Shown: positions 55,941 to 64,000 of the stretch, piece after piece | How positions within the stretch are numbered: position 1 is the first letter of the stretch | Layout: each line of letters opens with the position of its first letter | Assembly: GCF_015832195.1 (NCBI RefSeq) | Contig: NC_052016.1 | Coordinates: 31,269,129-31,333,128, forward strand | Length of the DNA stretch: 64,000 nt | Origin: Motacilla alba alba | Lineage: Eukaryota; Chordata; Aves; Passeriformes; Motacillidae | Direction of reading: 5' to 3' | The notes under the pieces: generated by a model | Databases searched by the model: none | Told to the model about the DNA's origin: nothing | The model's input: the letters and a program-made list of their open reading frames with translations, nothing else | Program-made: the position numbers and the translations under genes

Positions 55941-58900
55941 GGCAGGAGAAAAAGAAAGGAAAAAAGCCCAGACAACTGCACAGATTATGCACATTTGAAA
56001 TCCTCCTGGGATACAATTTGAAGCTGGCATGGTATAAAGGTGAAACATATTACTGTGCAACTTTGAAAAAAGCTTTATTTGCCCGTATGCAAATGTACCG
56101 ATTAAACTGTCAGGCTATTCACAGAAACATGCATGGAATTCATCCTCAACTAGTAAGAAGGAGCGCAAGGTGGATGGGAAAGGAAAAAACTTTTGTTGTG
56201 TAATACATGACTGAATGCTTAGATTAGTGTTTCCCTGAATTTCATCCACCCCTCCTGCTGACTTTTATGCTATGGGCTTTCAAAATAAAGTAGGTTTTAC
56301 CATGACAATAACAATGACAAGCTCTCCAAGTACAGTACCAAAGGGGAAGGCAATGGCAGAAGGAAACAGCAGGCAGTGGACTCCTGGAAGATGCTATAGA
56401 AAACTGGAAGTGCAGCGGTGAGGTACATGAAGCATGGCTTGAGGCAGTTTTCTATTTGCCAGAGTTACCATACACAGACCTACATGAAGCTAGAAAGTAA
56501 TGGCTCGGTGAAAAAAACGGTGATTTTTTTTTTGTTTGTTTGTAAAAACCATAAAAAATTACCCCCAGAAAACACATGAGGTAGTAGAACCAAAAAGATA
56601 AACAGAATATTGAACACTGCAGGGCATACACAAATGGCTACATTGTACATTTGAAAATGTGTTTTGCAAGGTTTTTTTTCTGTACAGCCACTAGATGTCC
56701 TTTTCTGCAAAGCCAATTGCTGAAAGTCTTAATGCTCATAACTGAAGGATATCAGAGAATTTGATTTTCTCTAGTGTCTTCAAAATCATGGTATCTCAAA
56801 GCTCATTGCACAGTAATGACTACCATTTCTAGAAACACAGTGGTGATGAACCCATCACAGTTACTGCAACTCAGCAGTAGCTCAGCACCTCAGCACAGCA
56901 TTCACCTGAAGCAAAACTGCCTAGGATGCTGGAATCCAACCTTTTTTGGAAACTTACTGTGTCCTCATTCACAGGAATGACTAGCAGAGTGAAACCCAAA
57001 GGCTGTATCTTGCTTTCATACTTACGGGGAATAGAGAATAATTGTTCTATATCCTTGAGAACTGGTGGGCTTGCTGAGACAGTTAGAGATTTAGTTTTTG
57101 CCTCAATCTTCCGCAGGAGGATATAGAGAATTGTCTGGCAAACATCTCACTGATGTACCACTTAGACAAGATCAATGAGCTTGGTATTTTCATAACCTTC
57201 CCAAGCCTTGCATTGAGAAGAATGCACACTTTGAGAGACCATGGAAAAGTTTGAGACATTGTATCTCATACAGAATATGGTCTCTTTATGTTTTTGTTAT
57301 CAAAATGACAGGTGTTTCCCTAGTTGGGAGAACACCCTGGGCTAGGACAAAGATGTAGAAGTGAGGCCTGGTAGGTGGCCTTCCTACTTCTGAAACTGCT
57401 TTTCTGTGCATCAGTAATCCAGCCACTAGTTCCTGGGAGCACAACAAACCTAATAACCTCCTGCTGCTGGAGACAAGCAGTATCATCTAATCCTTACTCT
57501 CTTCCTCAACCATGTGCGGTTTTGGAAATCTTTAATCCTTGGTTTCCACGCCAACTGTTGGATGGCCTCCTGTTTGTATCAAATGGATGCATTATGCTCT
57601 TCAGGCAGTCACCTAGTTTACTATTTTTCCTCATGTGGGAATAATTTACTTGCACTATCTCTTCAGAAATTTGTCTACCATGTTTGCAAAAACAACACTG
57701 TGGATTTCCCCTCTCTCCCCAGACAGTCTATTATCTTTCTAGCCAGAGAGATTTGTTAGTATTTAAATTTGAAACTGATCACTCAACCCCTTCCCCTAAC
57801 AGATAGGGAGAGCTACTGACCATTTTCCTCTTTACAGCACTCCCTTATATACTGGAAGGTGTCTCACTTTTCTTCTTTAGACCTGTCTTTTTTAGAAAAT
57901 ACAAACTCAGGTCTCCAAATCATCCTCATTGGTTATAGGTATTCTCCTCCTTCTTATCTTCTTCCACTTAAAATGTAGTCCAAACATAGATAAATTATTC
58001 TAGCTGAAGGAGGTGAATGAAGGAGTTGTCTATATATCATTGTCTATGATGCTCTTTAAAGACATTACAGAATAAATAACCCCAAGCAAACAAAGCCCTG
58101 TTATCAAAATAGATCTTCCGTAAGAAAGATGTATGTGAGTAAAGAATCCTTATGTTGGAATGAAGATCTCAACTCTTTCATAAACACAACAGTTCACTCA
58201 AAATACAGCATGTCCATCACAATGTGAAAGCTACTATAGCCCCACAATTCCTATAGGAAGTTCTCATTTCCATACATTAGTGTCTCATACTCCAAACTTT
58301 GCACCGCAACAACTGTGGGTGCTTTCTTCAGCCTCAATGACCTGATTTATCCCAGTTGATAAAGCTTTATTTTCTGTTGTTATCAAGTTAGTTACTATAA
58401 AACTGGATTAAAAGAGCAAAAAATTCCTATCTAGTATTTCCATACTTCACATTAGTCCTGTATCACCTTCCAACTCTCTGAGACCAATTAAGTGGAGAAG
58501 CATTTCTTCCACTCAAGGAAGTGACCAGAATTCAAATGTTGAAAACCTGGCAATGAGTGACTTCTCAGTGCATCTCAAAGATGGGCAGAGAGCAATTCAG
58601 CCACGCCTGCTCAGACTGATTCTTCTGAGAAGAACTGGCTTCATTCTAAACAGGGGCCTGCAAGAGGAAAAACTTGTATGGAGTTTCAGGAACACAGAAG
58701 AACATTTGTATCCTCAGCAGGAGATCTGACCAGGAGTAGCCCTTGCTTTCTGTTGCTTTAAAGGTTTGCTGGAGTTTTCACCCAATCATCTGCTTGAACA
58801 TCTTGAAAATCAGTATCTCCTTCTATAATATCTATCCAAAACAAACACCAGATGACACTACACAAATTGCCCTAACCCTACCAGATTGTTGTTAGAATCA

Positions 58901-59382
58901 AAATATGTAGCAGTCTACATTTAACAGGAAGTACTGTATTTTTACCAGCACAACATCTATTAATGTGTCAGTAATACACTTTATGGAAGAAAAAATCACT
59001 GTGTTCTGAAAGCTGTCAAACTTCTCTAAATTTTGTAGCTAATAACTACATTTGTTTGAAAGACAGAAATGTGTGCGCACACAAACAGAACCTTATTCTC
59101 CAAGGAGAAAACACACCAAGGAGATGGCAAATAAGAGTTTGCTTAAACTTTATTTCAGGAGACTTTTTCTGTAGACTAGAAAATACTCAGGACATTTCCT
59201 ATAGATGATTTATTTAGTTAATTGCTCTGTCCTTTTTAGCATTTACTGAATGATGAGATACCCATTTTACAGAAAACTGAAGACTAAACCATGGGTGTTC
59301 TGTACATAAACTGGCTTCTGTACCCAGTGGATATAAATCCCTAGTGTCAAGCACAAAAGCCTCTATTTCAGCCTCCAGGCCT

Positions 59383-59402
59383 GGGGGGGGGGGAGGGGGG
59401 GG
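59383..59402 (+). repeat. G-rich run, potential quadruplex
   Basis: Eleven G, one A, then eight G on the plus strand, followed by ACAGACAGAGGG. The run can supply four G3 blocks and so could form a G-quadruplex in DNA. On the ZBTB20 sense strand it is C-rich. The exact G count is prone to sequencing error. Confidence 0.9.
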
Positions 59403-61669
59403 ACAGACAGAGGGTCACCTTCCTGTGCTTTGCCTGACACACCTCAAGAGGTGTCCATTGGCACTAATCCTGTTTGTTCTGAAAACCACAGGGGGCAATG
59501 TCTGTGCCTCAGTTTGCTCCACACCTAGACCAAGGACAGCATCATGTTGCCTGCCTCAAGGAATTGTAATCCATCACTGGATGAAGAATACCACAGAAAT
59601 ATCAAGAATTAATTCCAAAAGTTTCTTCAAATTTTATTCTCCAGGGCTACAAAAAACCTAGTTTTCTTATCCAAGTACTCTAGTGCCTTAATTCTTCCAT
59701 TCCTCTTTATGGTCAGCATCCTACTTAAAACTGTAAAACACCAGGTAAAAACTGGCTCAAATTCATAGCCATGCAGTGACCAAAGCCAGTGTTACAGCAC
59801 ATTCAGCTATTTCTAAGTTAGGGAGGTATTACATTTTGAGCCAGGATATTCACTTCCTCACTTTTAATCCAATTTGTATATTTGCTATTTTAGAAATTCC
59901 AAAGACACTTGGAAGAGTACATAGGCAAAGCAACTTTTTATTCCCAGGCACGTATTTGGGGTCCAGTTAAATATACCTCCACACTAAACAGTGGCACACT
60001 TATACACACACTCTCATTATCTCAGTTCCTCTCTCACACCTTGTCTGCAGACTATCTACAGCCATGCCATTGTATCTCCATAGCACAGAAATGAACTGCA
60101 TTGATGGGGGATACCTCTGTGGGTATCTACACCACCTCCAAGCAACATTTATAACATTACAGAAGAAGCCCTGGAGCTGTCATCACAGCTGCATTAACAG
60201 GGATTTCAACATGATGTTACCATATCACTTCAAGGGTGTTAATTCCTGTGCCCCAATCAGTTGTAATCTATTTATGCTAGTGAAATATAAGTTTGCCAAA
60301 TAGCATTTTAATGCACTTCTTTAAAATGTAGAGGGAGAAAACCTCCCAACTGCCCTCTTAAAACAAGAAACAGAGAAAACAATGTCTCCACATGATGGCA
60401 CCATTTCCTAGGAAGAAAAATGATGCTGTGCTCATACCTTCTTCAGTAGGGAACATTTTCATGTTCTACATGAAATCTGTTTCAACTACACTCTCTTGTT
60501 CCCAGAGAGCTCATGCATGATCCTGCCAAGCCCCAGCATGGTCCAACTGGTTTAACTGGCTATAAGTGTGAAACATTTTGGCTCTTTAAAATAGGTGCAT
60601 CTATTGCTTGTTTTCCTTCCTAGTGCCAGGTCCTGTTACTTGGAGTGCATGTTTCACTGGAGGACCCACAGCAAGAGAGTCACTGAGCAGGGAAAAAGGG
60701 AAGATGGGCCAGAAATGCTGGTGTGAGCACTCGCTTCTCAAAAAAAGATTAGGGGGATGCTTCTTGGGAAAAAAAATTCTTTGGAAAATGTAGATAAACA
60801 AGATGATTTGTTTTGCTATTCTATGGTCCTGATTAAAAGATGACTCTAGTCCTTAAGAATACCTCCACCTGCTTTACAGGCTTTTGTTTAAATCCTAACA
60901 GTGTATTTCAGACTGAATCCCCATAAGGAAAGTGGATATGGATTGCTTTTGATTGTCTTGCTGTGGGAGACTGTATAAACTTTTATCCTCTCTCAGAAAC
61001 CTTGTTTAGGGAGGAGAAGGGGCTGGGGTTGGAAGTAGGAGCTGTGTCTGCAGATGAAATGAATTAAAAGGCTAATAGGTGCAAATATATTAAAACATGT
61101 CTCCAAAAGAGACACCTGCTATTTCATGAACTCCTTCATGTTTGCCCAACAGTGTTAGGTATTCCCCCAGGCAGAATGACAAGGAGAAAAAGCTTATCAA
61201 CCTGAGTGTGGTTAAATACAGTAAGCCTGAGAGCTTGTGGGCTTTAGTTAAAAGGAAAATATAGATTAAAACCTCCTAAGGTAATTACTTGTTTAGAAGG
61301 TTTCCATTCAAGCTAGAATCCTGTACAGGGAGTGTTTCTAGCAGTCTGTTAGAGAGAAGGGGCAGTTATGGTTGAATTTTGTGGGAGAGCCTGTGGAAGA
61401 GCACTGCTTATTTCCTCCATGATACACTGAAAGGCATTTCTCTGGAAAGAGATTTTGTTCTGGTCACAGAACTATGGTTGATGGGAGAAACAAGGGATGG
61501 ATGAAAAATTGTAAATGCCAGTCCTCAGGGCTGAGAAAAGATTCTTATCTCATCCAGTGTCTCTGTCTCAGCCCTGAGTAGAGGAAAGCTATCACATGAA
61601 AATGCTAGATCTTATTTGGTTATTTTTTCCATTTGTCTTTTTTATGTACTAGTGAAAGGGTAATTGTAA

Positions 61670-61709
61670 CTAGTACAACTGGGTGCTTTTCACCTAGTAC
61701 AACTGGGTG
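61670..61709 (+). repeat. 16-bp direct repeat, 24-bp period
   Basis: CTAGTACAACTGGGTG occurs at 61670-61685 and, unchanged, at 61694-61709, with CTTTTCAC between. A small local duplication in the intron. Confidence 0.85.
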
Positions 61710-64000
61710 AATATTTCAACTTGGAAATATCACAAGACACATATTCATAATGTTTTGGACTGTGGTTTCTTTATTTTGAATTTATGGGATGAGTGGTCAG
61801 ACCTGCTTATAATACAGATTTAAATATCAGTGGGAAACAGAACATACTCATGTCTTACAATACTGAAGGCCACAGGAAATGTTTCTGTCTTCAGTGAGAC
61901 CTCTGCAATCTCTGGGACTAGACCTATTTCCAAAACCACCTACTTAGCTTTGATAGGAATAGAAATGTATGGCAGAACACTTTAATCAATCAAGGCAATA
62001 AGCAACATTCCTGGATGGCTTGATACCATCAAATGGAACTCTAGTATTAAATGTACATTGTCAGTTCCAATGCTTCCCCCCACTTCCTGGGGAAAGGCCC
62101 TGGAATTACATGTGTATGCAAGCATTCAGACACCAACAGGTGATACTAATGCAGTGCATGGGAGTTACTTCTCAGGTCTGCCTTAGGCACATTCTACCCT
62201 CTACTCATCCAAAACCACTAGAGACAGCATCTGGGAGTTTTACTTTTGAATACAGGGAATATGTCGTGTTTTGAAAGGTAACACAGGATCAAAGCACTAG
62301 GTATTCATGTAAAAATTGACATGGTTGCCCAAAGAGGCATGAAACTATGAGAAGTCCCTTTCTATGTTTTTATTTCCTGTATCATACCCCTTTTCACACA
62401 AAAATTGCTACTTTGTGGATTTCTTCCTCTATCTGTGTAACATCAATAAATTACATGCTATCACTCCTGTAATCTAGTTATAAAGAGCCTTTCAAGATTT
62501 TTAATAGATGCACAATATTGCTACACTTACATTTTCACTGGTTAAGAATGTAAAAATAGCTGCTGTGAGATAACTCTCAATTTACACTACTTCCCTCTCG
62601 TGGGCTTTCAAAGAAGCATTTCACCAGGTGTCACAGATGGATACAGAGTACATACTGCACATCCCAGCTGGGCAGAGATCCTTTCAGTGTTTAACTCAAC
62701 AAAGCTGGGATGAGTAGGAGTTCTAGGATTTGTTTATCTCTTTTTCATAGGTGCAGTTAATTCCTCAAGGAGGTATTTGTGCTGACAGATTCGTCAATTC
62801 TCATCGTACTCCATTTCCTGAGTGGTAGATATAGAAGACTGGATGTCATGTTATTTTAGCCTCGTGAATGACTCCATGGACAATGAAAACAGCCACAGAA
62901 AATATAAATGGGTGGCACAATGGCATCCCCTCTAGAAACAACAGCACTTGGTGTTCCTCAGGAATTCAAATGCACAGCACCAGCCAGAACATGCTGCTGT
63001 GGTCTCCATGTACCGATGCCAGGCAAACAGCCTGATGCAAATGAAGTTCAGTGACATTCTGATGGCTTTCAACTGACTCTCACCCATGGAGTAGATCAAA
63101 CACCACATTTCTTGTGAACATGATTTTACTCTGCAACACCTCCAAGCACTCTTTATAAACATAAGTAGGTGGTATGAAACAATCCCATGGTTTTATGTTT
63201 CAGGTTCTCTCCCACTACCATGCTAAGGCTTCAGTTCAAAAAAAGGTTCAAATGAAAAAGCTCCCTTTGTTCAGTCGTTCAGTGGAGAACAGTGCAAGAA
63301 TTGTTTTGGTTTTCTCTAATTTGAATACTGGTTTGGCCATACCTTGTTCTAAAGTTACTGAAGAGGATCATAGCACAAAGATTACATGGCTACTCTACCA
63401 CAGGTAAACAAAGGAGGAGAAGGTGACTATGGAAGCTTAGAGGAAAAGAGCAAAAAGCTCCAATGCTAAACAGATCGTAGTGGTGAAAAGGAGCAGGAGA
63501 TGATCAAGCATATTTTTACACCTGTAACTTTGGAGTTGTGTAGCTGCAACAAACCAGGCCACTACAACACCAGCCAATGGTTCTCAGTGCATGGAAGGTG
63601 TCTCCCTACAGCACACAAGGGACTAACTGTGAGAGATGCAAGCACTGAGCTGCACAGCATTTTAACAACCCACAGTTGGACAAAAGGAGATGGAGATGCA
63701 GCTGCTTTAGTTTCCTTCAAGCAAGAGTCACCTGTCAAACACTGAAGTATTCCTCAGAAGACCATATTAGGGAAATGGCACATTTGGTTAAGTCTTCTCA
63801 CCCAACTAAGATAGAGGAGATGACAGCAGTAGCATGTACAGTTAAGACACGAAATAACAATGATTGGCATGATTAAGTTTGACATGCTTCAAGCAGATCT
63901 CAGAGTGACAGTTTTGGTATGTACAACTTCAAGAAGAACTATTGGAAGGAAAAAAAGAAGAGGAAGTTAGTCAGAAAGGAAAAGATAAGGAAGTAAAATC

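Overview
The window is vertebrate nuclear DNA, almost certainly from a bird. The evidence is several CR1 LINE tails with the octamer-like ATTCTATG/CATAGAAT end, at least one LTR of a type I recognise as common in bird genomes, spliced genes with GT-AG introns, and low gene density. There is no bacterial, plasmid or CRISPR content. The first LTR resembles one that I remember from neoavian rather than galliform birds, but that is a weak inference.

There is one confidently identified protein gene, ZBTB20, on the minus strand. It is a BTB/POZ zinc-finger transcriptional repressor. Two coding exons are present: the BTB exon (52167 down to 50557), which also carries the central region and the first C2H2 finger, and the terminal coding exon (45450 down to 45032), which carries fingers 2-5 and the stop codon. 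Joined across a 5.1 kb intron in matching phase they give 669 residues from the internal ATG. That is the size of the short mammalian isoform. The BTB exon is also open upstream of that ATG in the phase expected for the longer isoform, whose preceding exon is not found in the window. From 52168 to the right edge lies part of the upstream intron.

Left of the stop codon, about 27.4 kb (roughly 17.5-45.0 kb) is AT-rich DNA without convincing exons. I read it as the very long ZBTB20 3' UTR. It ends near two poly(A) hexamers, at 17512-17517 (ATTAAA) and 17686-17691 (AATAAA), at the point where the sequence becomes more GC-rich. The UTR contains two oppositely oriented CR1 tails, several T-rich tracts (A-rich in the mRNA), candidate internal poly(A) sites and small repeats.

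The leftmost 17.4 kb is downstream intergenic DNA. It holds two CR1 fragments, a possible third, two adjacent LTR-type elements (7.39-7.96 and about 7.98-8.60 kb), small tandem repeats, a 48-base A tract and one weak exon-like segment at 14898-14954. I recognised no protein gene there.

I found no evidence of a new biological system. The observations most worth checking are these: both ZBTB20 exons start with a motif that is an acceptor and a donor at once (a recursive-splicing configuration); an inverted CR1 pair inside the giant 3' UTR could form double-stranded RNA; the UTR has tiered poly(A) sites and internal-priming tracts; and an LTR with promoter-like elements sits antisense in the upstream intron.
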